The notes below the pieces were generated by a model, which was not told the origin of the DNA, did not search any database, and saw only the letters and a list, made by a program, of their open reading frames with translations. 6,910 bases of DNA from the NCBI GenBank assembly GCA_025457985.1, contig JALOTI010000101.1, positions 1 through 6,910 on the forward strand, given 5' to 3'. Shown here one piece after another: positions 1 through 6,466 of the stretch. A program made the position numbers and the translations under genes. Each line of letters starts with the position of its first letter. Positions within the stretch are counted from its first letter, which is position 1. This DNA is from Leptospira sp. GTDB lineage: Bacteria; Spirochaetota; Leptospiria; Leptospirales; Leptospiraceae.

Positions 1-1433
1 TCACGATATGGATCATCCAAAAACTCTCGTCTAGTTACTTTGCTTTCGCTAATATTTAAATTAATAACATAATATTCGGTCCCACAAACACGACAGAAAG
101 CTAAAGGCAACAGAATAGTATCACCTTTATACTTTGGTGAGATTAGCTCTCCTTCAATTCTATAATCCCGACTTTCTGGAGGATGTAACGTGGAGTATAT
201 ACTACCTCCTTGAGAAAAAAATTGATGAAGCTTGAATTCAAAAAATTTTTTCCCTTCTAGATACTCAAATTGATTTCCAAGTAAAAATGTAAGCCGAATA
301 GCGTCTTCGCATTTTTCCTTGGGAAGTCCAGTTGCATCGGCAAGAATACTCGCTCCCTCTTCGATAGATTTTGGCCTTGATCTTATAACAGATTTGGTTG
401 AATCATCGAACTTTACGCTAAATGTTTGCTCTACCCAATTTGCTAATTCGAATTCTCTAAATAGATTTGCATTCTCTGGAAATTTTTGACTAGAAATTTC
501 CTTACGAATTTTTTCAAAATCAATATCATTCTTATCAAATATTCTAACCAATCGTTCCTCAATGATATCGTTCTCGTCGAAATCTACACCAAACATTTTG
601 AATCCAAAATTGGCGATTTCCAACTTTCGCTCGGATTCAATAGTGGAACTAGACATAGTTGCGCTAGTTCCAGTGAACCTGGGATTAGAATCTATTTTTT
701 CTCTAAGTTTTCTGATAAGAACAGCAACATCCGATCCCTGTCGACCTCGATATGTATGTAACTCATCAAATACGATCCAAGAGATTTTGGAGCCAGTTTT
801 TTGGAAAAATGCCTCATTTTCTTTTGATCGAACCATAATATATTCGAGCATTACATAGTTCGTTAGAAGTATGTGAGGTGGTTGCGCAAGGATTTCAGCT
901 CGTTCTTGTAACTTTGTAGTTCCCGTATATTTGTTTATTGTGATTTTACTTTTAGATAAATAGTCACTAAACTCTAAGAATTGAGAATTAATTAATGCAT
1001 TCATCGGATAGACAATAATTGCCCTTATTCCGGGAGAAAAATCATTTGATCTTAAAATAGAATCAACGATTGGGAGAAAGTAAGTCAAACTCTTTCCTGA
1101 ACCGGTCCCACTTGTCACAATTGTATTTCTTCCATTGATATAATTTTCTACTGCAATGCGTTGATGAAAATGGAGCTCAAATGGAATTCCATTCTTTTGG
1201 AAAATATTTCTTGTTTCGGGATGCAGTAATTGTCTTCTAATCAGTTCGTCTATCGAGCCTCCTTTTTCATACGATGGGTTAGCGGAGATAAGAGAAGACG
1301 GCCAAAGAGCTCCACCCTGCAAGACACGACTGTCGAGAAATGAGCGCGCTATACTTTCTTTAATATTCAAAAATCCACTTACATAACTTCTGTAAGCATT
1401 GAGGATCGACTCTTTAGATTCAAATATATTCAT
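1..1433 (-). CDS. Large DEAD/DEAH-box (COG1205/Lhr-like) helicase, N-terminal 477 residues, cut by the window edge
   Basis: This is an SF2 helicase expected to use ATP to translocate on or unwind nucleic acid in the cytoplasm. The frame read on the minus strand is open from the ATG at 1433 to base 1 with no stop. A TAA sits directly upstream of that ATG, so no earlier in-frame start exists. Visible motifs in order: a conserved N-terminal region (LWPSSLISANP, residues 43-53, and GGSIDEL, 58-64); motif I TSGTGSGKS (107-115); motif Ia VYPMNAL (141-147); LLTNYVMLE (189-197); DEAH-type motif II DELH (223-226) followed by TYRGRQGSDV; and motif III GTSAT (255-259). A CxxC pair (CRVCG, 447-451) suggests a metal-binding insert before the second RecA lobe. 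That lobe and any C-terminal DUF1998-type domain lie outside the window. Family members I know of usually exceed 1500 residues, so perhaps a third is seen. No clear Shine-Dalgarno precedes the ATG. The gene is divergent from a NERD-helicase gene, which suggests a shared DNA-processing or defence role (inference). Relatives include MrfA/YprA, DruE-like and DISARM helicases; I cannot assign one. Confidence 0.9.
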   Translation of the reverse strand, partial: MNIFESKESILNAYRSYVSGFLNIKESIARSFLDSRVLQGGALWPSSLISANPSYEKGGSIDELIRRQLLHPETRNIFQKNGIPFELHFHQRIAVENYINGRNTIVTSGTGSGKSLTYFLPIVDSILRSNDFSPGIRAIIVYPMNALINSQFLEFSDYLSKSKITINKYTGTTKLQERAEILAQPPHILLTNYVMLEYIMVRSKENEAFFQKTGSKISWIVFDELHTYRGRQGSDVAVLIRKLREKIDSNPRFTGTSATMSSSTIESERKLEIANFGFKMFGVDFDENDIIEERLVRIFDKNDIDFEKIRKEISSQKFPENANLFREFELANWVEQTFSVKFDDSTKSVIRSRPKSIEEGASILADATGLPKEKCEDAIRLTFLLGNQFEYLEGKKFFEFKLHQFFSQGGSIYSTLHPPESRDYRIEGELISPKYKGDTILLPLAFCRVCGTEYYVINLNISESKVTRREFLDDPYR

Positions 1434-1474
1434 TTAGATTGACGCCAGATCACATTACAAGTACAGATGAGGAT
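1399..1474 (+). promoter_or_regulatory. Divergent start region of the two helicase genes, weak promoter-like sequence
   Basis: Only 41 bp separate the leftward ATG (1433) from the preferred rightward ATG (1475), so at least one promoter must lie inside the opposing coding sequence. For the rightward gene a TATATT box (5 of 6 matches to TATAAT) lies at 1425-1430. The nearest -35-like hexamer, TTGAGG at 1399-1404, is 20 bp away, too far for a standard promoter. I found no convincing leftward promoter. A GAGG at 1469-1472 is only 2 nt from the ATG at 1475, which is poor spacing. The assignment is tentative. Confidence 0.25.
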
Positions 1475-3175
1475 ATGGCAAGAATTTTTCCCGATCGATT
1501 GTCCACGGAATACAGACAAAATCACAATAGCCCGGCTGAACTAAAACTATTTGATTGCTTAAAAGCAAATCTAAGCGCTGAATTTACAGTTTTCTATAAT
1601 AGAACGTGGATTAATCGAAACTCAGAAGGGAAAGTTGAGCAAGGAGAAGCGGATTTTGTTATCGTCCATCCAACCTCTGGTATCTTGATATTGGAAGTAA
1701 AAGGTGGTAGGATTGAAATTGATGGATTTACTGATTCAATTTATTCAATCGACCATATGGGTCGAAGACATCAGATAACAGATCCTTGGAAACAAGCGGA
1801 AAAAAGCAAATTTATTCTACTGAATAAAATTCGTTCTCTTCCAAAATGGAAAGACCGCTGGGTTGATATAGGCAGTGCTGTAGCTTTTTGCGATCTCTTC
1901 GACAACAAAAATTTGAACTTAGGAATCCAAAGACCGAAAGAACTTATCATTTTTAAGGATGATCTGGAAAGTAATAAAATCCAGGACAAGATTGAATCTA
2001 TTTATCAATTTTGGTCGAAGAAAAAGACTTTTGGAATTGATGGAATCAATCTGTTGGAGAAGATGTTGGCTCCAACTCTGAAAATTGAGAACCCTTTAAA
2101 AAGAGATCTTGAAACAAACGAAAAAGAACTGATCGAATTAAAAGATCAACAATTTGAACTACTGGAAATGATTTCCCAAAACCAAAGAGTTTTAGTTCAA
2201 GGAGGAGCCGGTACTGGAAAGACAGTGCTACTTCTCGAAAAAGCTAAACGTTTTGTAAATGATAATCTTAATACTCTAATTATCTGTTTTAGCCCTACGC
2301 TTCGAGATTTTTTACGTAAATCTGTTGATAGTCATCCAAATCTACAGATCACCTCCTTTGACCAATTGGTTCAAGAATTTGCAAATGAGAAAGGAATTCT
2401 AAATCCATTCAAGGATCGTAATCCATTTTCTCTAACCTATCAAGAAAAGAAGCAGTTAAGTGATTTACTATTAGATTGCATAGAGACATCTAAGCGTCGA
2501 TTTGAAGCCATACTTGTTGACGAGGGTCAAGATTTCCACTCAGATTGGTGGGTTTCAATGGAGTTATTACTTTCCGAAACAGAAGAGAAATATTTTTATA
2601 TTTTCTATGATAAAAGTCAAATCGTTGATAACAAGAATGTGATCTTTCCTACTTATATGACTAATTATTCTTTAACACAGAATATTAGGAATTCTGACGA
2701 GATTCATCAAGTCGCATCAAGTTTCTACAGTGGTACTGCGATGAAAAGTTCGGGCGTTAAAGGTGCCGGAGTAATCTATTCAGAATTGACTAATGAAAAC
2801 GATCTTCAGAAAAGACTTATTTCTATCCTGAATCAGCATCTAACAGTGGAAAAAATCTCGTTAGATCAGATCGGAATACTTATGCCAGAACCCATCGAAG
2901 AGATTTACTTGAGCGGTAAAACAGTTGGTGAATATAAAATAATCAATGCTCAAGACAGAAAAACAGAACGTAACCAAATTCTTGTAGAGTCGATTAGTAA
3001 GTTTAAAGGATTGGAGCGACCAATTATTATATTGTGCAACCTCGAAAAAATATTGAAACCAGGGAACTTAAATATTTCAGAATTGTATGTTGGATTGAGT
3101 CGCCCAAAATCAAAATTGATCATTATCGGGAATCAGAAAACCTTAAGTTTTATACAAAGTAAATCTCGAAAATAA
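1475..3175 (+). CDS. NERD-domain nuclease-like protein fused to an SF1 (UvrD/DUF2075-like) helicase, 566 residues
   Basis: This is a predicted nucleic-acid motor with an attached nuclease-like domain. Residues 20-115 match the NERD domain of the PD-(D/E)XK type: AELKLFD with E22, GEADFVIV with E58 and D60, the core LEVKGG with E74 and K76, and DPWKQA with Q107. The second part has SF1 motifs: Walker A GGAGTGKT (243-250), Walker B DEGQD (349-353, the DEAQD variant), QNIRNS (402-407), KFKGLE (509-514) and VGLSRPK (539-545). Key nuclease and ATPase residues are therefore all present. The frame can start 12 codons earlier at TTG 1439, but I prefer ATG 1475 because MARIFPDRL resembles the usual N-terminus of NERD proteins and TTG 1439 has no ribosome site. 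It is divergent from a COG1205 helicase, and DNA repair, restriction or phage defence is plausible. Substrate and polarity cannot be read from the sequence. No signal peptide or membrane segment is visible. Confidence 0.92.
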   Translation: MARIFPDRLSTEYRQNHNSPAELKLFDCLKANLSAEFTVFYNRTWINRNSEGKVEQGEADFVIVHPTSGILILEVKGGRIEIDGFTDSIYSIDHMGRRHQITDPWKQAEKSKFILLNKIRSLPKWKDRWVDIGSAVAFCDLFDNKNLNLGIQRPKELIIFKDDLESNKIQDKIESIYQFWSKKKTFGIDGINLLEKMLAPTLKIENPLKRDLETNEKELIELKDQQFELLEMISQNQRVLVQGGAGTGKTVLLLEKAKRFVNDNLNTLIICFSPTLRDFLRKSVDSHPNLQITSFDQLVQEFANEKGILNPFKDRNPFSLTYQEKKQLSDLLLDCIETSKRRFEAILVDEGQDFHSDWWVSMELLLSETEEKYFYIFYDKSQIVDNKNVIFPTYMTNYSLTQNIRNSDEIHQVASSFYSGTAMKSSGVKGAGVIYSELTNENDLQKRLISILNQHLTVEKISLDQIGILMPEPIEEIYLSGKTVGEYKIINAQDRKTERNQILVESISKFKGLERPIIILCNLEKILKPGNLNISELYVGLSRPKSKLIIIGNQKTLSFIQSKSRK

Positions 3176-3227
3176 TCCCTTTTCCTCTCCCATCTAGCGA
3201 GCCTACTCTACCCACCCCTTTTTCCCA

Positions 3228-3250
3228 TTTCGGAAAAAAGCTTTCCGAAA
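3228..3250. repeat. Perfect 9-bp inverted repeat between the NERD helicase and the next gene
   Basis: TTTCGGAAA (3228-3236) and TTTCCGAAA (3242-3250) are exact reverse complements around a 5-nt loop (AAAGC) with a HindIII-like AAGCTT near its centre. It starts 52 nt after the NERD-helicase stop codon. The hairpin could end that transcript, but no T-run follows it on the plus strand (AACCGC follows) and none on the minus strand, so a classical intrinsic terminator is not supported. An operator for the downstream three-gene unit is the alternative. Confidence 0.55.
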
Positions 3251-3254
3251 AACC

Positions 3255-3293
3255 GCATATTCAAAAGTTATGCTTTCTTCATAAGCAGATAAC
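3255..3293 (+). other. Leader with overlapping short inverted repeats ahead of the three-gene unit
   Basis: Three small complementary pairs share the same bases, so only one can form at a time: GCATA (3255-3259) with TATGC (3269-3273), TTATG (3268-3272) with CATAA (3280-3284), and GTTAT (3267-3271) with ATAAC (3289-3293). I see no standard promoter pair here. AGG at 3301-3303, 6 nt before the ATG at 3310, can serve as ribosome site. Stems of 5 bp arise easily by chance in AT-rich DNA, so this is weak. Confidence 0.2.
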
Positions 3294-3309
3294 GCAAAGC
3301 AGGTATTTT

Positions 3310-3909
3310 ATGGAGACAAAGATCATCCAAGATGTAACAAAATTTATCAAGTCCTCAATCAAATTGGATTATTATGACGAGTCTATTTCCAACAGGCTAA
3401 CAACCGAGTATGGCGAAGAGATCCATGATTTTTCATCGCATTTTATTGCGGAATTAAAGCGAGATACATATAAGGAATTTTTGGAGAGGTTTGATGTCTA
3501 TGGACCCCTACTTTTCAAAAAGTTCAAAATCAAACCTGAGTCGACTTCTTGGGATGATCCCGACTATTCGACCGTATTCTATGAACTTTCCGAATTCTTC
3601 GAAGGTAATGATGAGTTTCTCGATCTTTGTCGCGTCTTCCATTATTGCATCAATTCCCTTTCTGCTCATATAAATCCTGGGAGTTGTAATTATCATATCG
3701 AAGAAATTGCAAAGGCTGGCAAACTCCATCTGATCCAAATCCATTGCAAAGATGCCCTTGCCTATCTTTGGGAAAACGACTCCGATTATTTTTATGATCG
3801 ATTAGAGGAACATATCAACGCGTGCAAAGACAAATTTCCCGAGAGAATCGAACTCTTTAAAAAGACAAAATTATACAAATCTTGGTTAGAAGACCGTGAA
3901 GAATCATGA
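3310..3909 (+). CDS. Unrecognised soluble acidic protein, 199 residues
   Basis: I do not recognise this protein. It is acidic and probably largely helical, with no signal peptide, no membrane segment and no nucleotide-binding motif. Five cysteines (C107, C113, C126, C146, C172) and several histidines (H111, H120, H129, H140, H145) cluster in the second half. That could reflect metal binding or simply a compact core; the spacing matches no zinc motif known to me. The C-terminus is highly charged (SWLEDREES). The ATG at 3310 is preceded by AGG at 6-nt spacing and is the first start of the frame. The gene opens a three-gene unit: its TGA overlaps the ATG of the next gene by 4 nt, implying translational coupling. 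Its partner downstream is a metallophosphoesterase, so substrate recognition or modulation is conceivable but purely inferred. Confidence 0.85.
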   Translation: METKIIQDVTKFIKSSIKLDYYDESISNRLTTEYGEEIHDFSSHFIAELKRDTYKEFLERFDVYGPLLFKKFKIKPESTSWDDPDYSTVFYELSEFFEGNDEFLDLCRVFHYCINSLSAHINPGSCNYHIEEIAKAGKLHLIQIHCKDALAYLWENDSDYFYDRLEEHINACKDKFPERIELFKKTKLYKSWLEDREES

Positions 3910-4226
3910 ATCATGATTTTTTCTACAACGGAAAGAACATCTCCATCTCTTTGTTATGGACAGATGAGATTCTAACACTCCGATTGTTTCGGATCAATCC
4001 AGAACAACATAATGGAGATATCTTCTTTTCGAATCATCTTTTTATCGATCACGGTGAGATTTGTTTTGGCCATTTGGAATTGCCTTTTAGTTCGATCAAC
4101 GCATCGCCAAGAAAACCTTTTGTCTGCCAATTACCAAATATCACAAAACCAGTCTTTGATATGTTTTGCGAAGCTATCAAATACTTTGATATTCATACCC
4201 AAAACCAATTGGAGGGAAGCTCATGA
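3906..4226 (+). CDS. Unrecognised small protein, 106 residues
   Basis: I do not recognise this protein. It begins MNHDFFYNGK and reads like a small beta-rich domain up to about residue 65, followed by a short helical tail near 80-97 (KPVFDMFCEAIKYFDIH). There is no signal peptide, membrane helix or catalytic signature. It overlaps the previous gene by ATGA at 3906-3909 and the next by ATGA at 4223-4226, so all three are almost certainly co-transcribed and coupled. Its own ribosome site is weak (GAAG about 6 nt upstream), which fits dependence on coupling. Small size and the fixed position between an unknown protein and a phosphoesterase suggest an accessory or adaptor subunit, but that is inference. 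Another frame within the same stretch is also open (4012-4257); I treat it as a shadow because the overlaps at both ends support the frame given here. Confidence 0.8.
   Translation: MNHDFFYNGKNISISLLWTDEILTLRLFRINPEQHNGDIFFSNHLFIDHGEICFGHLELPFSSINASPRKPFVCQLPNITKPVFDMFCEAIKYFDIHTQNQLEGSS
4211..4215 (+). promoter_or_regulatory. Strong Shine-Dalgarno of the metallophosphoesterase
   Basis: GGAGG lies 7 nt before the ATG at 4223, inside the end of the preceding gene. It fixes the phosphoesterase start and is the best ribosome site in this operon, so the third gene can be translated independently as well as by coupling. Confidence 0.75.
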
Positions 4227-4915
4227 AAGTATTAGCAATTGGAGATATCCATGGTAGAAATGATTGGAAGAAGATTCCATTTGAGTATTATGATGCCGTT
4301 GTATTTATCGGAGACTATCTCGATTCAAGGCAAGGTTTTTCAGACCAAAAGATCATCAAAAATCTAAGAGAGATTGTGCGTCTCAAAACCAAATTCAATC
4401 ATATCTATTTTTTAATTGGAAATCATGACTTACAATAAACTAAGCCGGAATTTGAATCTTATGTTACAGGCTATAGGGAAAGTTATGCGAAACAGGCAAA
4501 TACACTACTTAAAAAAATCAACTGGCAATTTGCGTTGGAATTAGATGGTGTTTTATATTCTCATGCGGGTATACTTCGTAAATTTTACGAATTAATTGAA
4601 GATCCAAACTCCAATATCGCTGACTCCATCAACTCATTTGGTTTTGAAAATGAAGAACTGTTTCTAACCTGCGTTGGATACAAACGGGGTGGTAGTGCCG
4701 AAGCTGGAAGTGCAATTTGGTGCGATTACGAAGAGTTAGTGGAAGAAGATAACCCTCTTCCCATCCACCAAGTCTTTGGCCACACGGCAACGAGGGGAGG
4801 ACGAATTGTATTCAAAGGTCCCTACTATAGACAATGTATCGACATCCTCCACAAATACCCAATCGCATACGAGATATTAGATGGAGGAACGCCACTTCCG
4901 GTGTTACTTCGCTAA
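4223..4915 (+). pseudogene. Calcineurin-like metallophosphoesterase interrupted by an in-frame TAA at codon 72
   Basis: Read through one stop codon, this is a 230-codon metallophosphoesterase frame of normal family length. Such enzymes hydrolyse phosphomono- or diesters with a two-metal centre. Before the stop: GDIHG (D8, H10), GDYLDS (D31) and GNHD (N67, H68). After it, in the same frame: YSHAG (H114) and FGHT (H187), plus IWCDY (165-169). The TAA at 4436-4438 follows GNHDLQ. Related enzymes often carry an aromatic residue near here (as in GNHDLHY), so a tyrosine codon changed by one base to TAA is the simplest explanation. The frame is unchanged on both sides, so no indel is needed. As written, translation would give a 71-residue fragment lacking half the metal ligands. 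A restart at TTG 4535 would give a 126-residue C-terminal piece, but I see no good ribosome site for it. Recent loss, sequencing error, or two fragments acting together are the options. It is the last gene of a three-gene unit, overlapping the previous gene by 4 nt. Confidence 0.85.
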
Positions 4916-4925
4916 CTGCTCTTAC

Positions 4926-6326
4926 CTACCCCTTCGGCAATCCCACTATAAAATCTGATCCTTGGTCTAACTCACTTTCTACGACCAAAGTTCCGCCATG
5001 TCGATCTACAAACTCTTTACAAAGCACAAGTCCTAGTCCCGTTCCTCGTTCCCCTTGGGTTCCAGGCAGACTCATCTTCTTTTTATCAAACTGGAACAAG
5101 GTCTCTCGCAAATCTTCAGGAATCCCTTTACCTGTGTCGGATACAAGGATTTGAACTTGATCGGAAGTCTCCCTAGAATGGACACGGACATTCCCACCAA
5201 CGGGCGTGTATTTTAAGGCATTGCTTACCAGGTTGCGGAGGATAGTTTCTATCATATAAGAATCTGCAAATACCTCCGAGGCAATCGGAATTTGATTTTG
5301 AATCACAATACTCTTGTTATTTGCCAAAGAAGTATGAACCTGAACAACTGACTCCACCAGGGGATGCAGGGGAATTTTTGTAGGAGAAAATGTAAGCTCA
5401 CCCGATTGTGAATTCGCCCAAGACAAAAGATTCAACAGTAAATTATACACTTCTGATGAAGTATCTTTCACCATTACAACTTCTTTATGAAGAGATTCTT
5501 TTGTATATTTGTGAATGTCTTCATCAATCAAGTTGAGGTAAGAATGAATCCCACCAATCGGACCTTTTAGATCATGGGCAATGATCGACATAAATTTGTC
5601 TTTTGTTTGATTGAGGTTTTGAACTTCTTTTAAGGCAGATTGAAGATTGTTTTCACTGGTCAGAAGATCCGAGGCAAATCGGTCTGCAACCATATGCAAA
5701 AATCCGAATGTTACCATCACGGAAGTAACAAAGAAAAAAAGATACGTGACATCTTGAATCGGACCGGGTGCGAAAGCCACTTGGTCTGGCGGAATATTTG
5801 CAAGGCTATAAATAAATACTCGAACGAGCATAAAGATCCCGCAAAAACCAAAGAAGTATCCCGTGAATCGACTCGAAATTTTATGATCCTTGGATGCATA
5901 AAAAATTTCATAAGCCACCAAGAGCAAAGCTATGCCGTTAAACAAAGATATGACAACCACTCGGAATTTTTGATGGATGTCCGAGTTATAAATTCCGTAC
6001 ATTGACAAAGCAAATAATATAACGAAAACCGAAGAATGAAGCAAATTGTTTGGTCTGTCAAAAAATTGACGAATAATTGTATAATAATATAGAAGTGCGA
6101 CCAGTATGAGAGTATTGCCACCGACTATAGACAAAACATCCGGGATGATCCCCCGAAGCGCACCCGTCACTGCCCAGCCAAACGCCTGGACCAGTGTGGC
6201 TATCGCCCATTCTTTTACAAACTTTGCTCGTTTGAAAAAAGCAATCGAGGCAGTCCACAATCCAAACGACATGATCAAACACCCAAGGAGATTCACGATA
6301 AGGATGGTTCTAGGATCGATGTTCAT
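4926..6326 (-). CDS. Membrane sensor histidine kinase, 466 residues, no adjacent response regulator
   Basis: This protein should sense a signal at the inner membrane, autophosphorylate and pass phosphate to a response regulator. Residues 1-212 hold about seven hydrophobic segments (near 7-30, 40-58, 64-84, 96-113, 122-142, 155-176, 190-211). A linker around 215-243 likely forms a signalling helix (ENNLQSALKEVQNLNQ). The HisKA H-box is FMSIIAHDLKGP, with H251 as phospho-acceptor. The ATPase domain has the N box (LRNLVSNALKYT, N365 and N369), the G1 box DTGKGI (397-402) and the G2 box GTGLGLVL (428-435), so it looks active. No receiver or PAS domain is present. The ATG at 6326-6324 has AGG 9 nt upstream, a modest ribosome site. 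The gene converges on the phosphoesterase with a 10-nt gap and diverges from a secreted-protein gene. Its response regulator is not in the window, and the membrane part does not reveal the signal. Confidence 0.93.
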   Translation of the reverse strand: MNIDPRTILIVNLLGCLIMSFGLWTASIAFFKRAKFVKEWAIATLVQAFGWAVTGALRGIIPDVLSIVGGNTLILVALLYYYTIIRQFFDRPNNLLHSSVFVILFALSMYGIYNSDIHQKFRVVVISLFNGIALLLVAYEIFYASKDHKISSRFTGYFFGFCGIFMLVRVFIYSLANIPPDQVAFAPGPIQDVTYLFFFVTSVMVTFGFLHMVADRFASDLLTSENNLQSALKEVQNLNQTKDKFMSIIAHDLKGPIGGIHSYLNLIDEDIHKYTKESLHKEVVMVKDTSSEVYNLLLNLLSWANSQSGELTFSPTKIPLHPLVESVVQVHTSLANNKSIVIQNQIPIASEVFADSYMIETILRNLVSNALKYTPVGGNVRVHSRETSDQVQILVSDTGKGIPEDLRETLFQFDKKKMSLPGTQGERGTGLGLVLCKEFVDRHGGTLVVESELDQGSDFIVGLPKG

Positions 6327-6330
6327 CTGC

Positions 6331-6359
6331 TTGAGCCTATGCTAATTTCCGTATATAAT
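6331..6359 (+). promoter_or_regulatory. Sigma70-type promoter for the exported-protein gene
   Basis: TTGAGC at 6331-6336 (4 of 6 to TTGACA) is separated by exactly 17 bp from a perfect TATAAT at 6354-6359. Transcription would begin near 6366, giving a leader of about 100 nt to the ATG at 6467. The box abuts the ribosome-site region of the divergent kinase gene, so the two genes may compete or be co-regulated here. Confidence 0.6.
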
Positions 6360-6366
6360 TAGGAAA

Positions 6367-6385
6367 CTAAGAAATGGCTAAGAAA
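6367..6385. repeat. Direct repeat CTAAGAAA, 11-bp period
   Basis: CTAAGAAA occurs at 6367-6374 and 6378-6385, one helical turn apart and just downstream of the TATAAT box. This spacing suits a repressor binding one face of the DNA. An 8-bp A-rich repeat can also arise by chance. Confidence 0.35.
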
Positions 6386-6420
6386 ACGGATGGACATGAG
6401 CGAATTTCCTCAACCGAAAC

Positions 6421-6459
6421 TCCAAATATCTTGACTGGATTCCAAATACCTTCCATAAC
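6421..6459 (+). promoter_or_regulatory. Direct repeat TCCAAATA flanking a second promoter-like pair
   Basis: TCCAAATA occurs at 6421-6428 and again at 6441-6448, 20 bp apart (about two helical turns). Between them is TTGACT (6431-6436), followed after 17 bp by CATAAC (6454-6459, 4 of 6 to TATAAT). If used, transcription would start almost at the ATG at 6467, giving a nearly leaderless message. The pair of repeats around a -35 box resembles an activator or repressor site; this is unproven. Confidence 0.3.
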
Positions 6460-6466
6460 TTACGCC

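Noticed and set aside
486..858. Two open plus-strand frames inside the left region
   Set aside because: They lie antisense to the continuous minus-strand helicase frame, which has full SF2 motifs; the plus frames have no recognisable motifs or ribosome sites.
1439..1474. TTG start adding 12 residues to the NERD helicase
   Set aside because: No ribosome site precedes it, and the family-like N-terminus MARIFPDR begins at the ATG at 1475; the longer form remains possible.
3267..3310. Possible integron attC-like site or recombination scar ahead of the 199-residue gene
   Set aside because: The short complementary arms do not give the required GTTRRRY and RYYYAAC core sites, and there is no second copy after the three-gene unit.
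4439..4534. Separate small gene between the two phosphoesterase parts
   Set aside because: The stretch continues the phosphoesterase frame without further stops (beginning TKPEFESYVTGYRES), so it is the middle of one gene and not an intergenic region.
4926..6345. Other open frames overlapping the histidine kinase (for example plus 5640-6005 and plus 6106-6345)
   Set aside because: They are shadows of the kinase frame, with no motifs, and the kinase frame carries all HisKA and HATPase boxes.
6374..6466. Upstream in-frame ATG adding 31 residues to the exported protein
   Set aside because: It has a fair AGGAA at 8 nt, but the added residues are polar and would place the signal peptide internally; the mapped TATAAT would also start transcription after that AGGAA.
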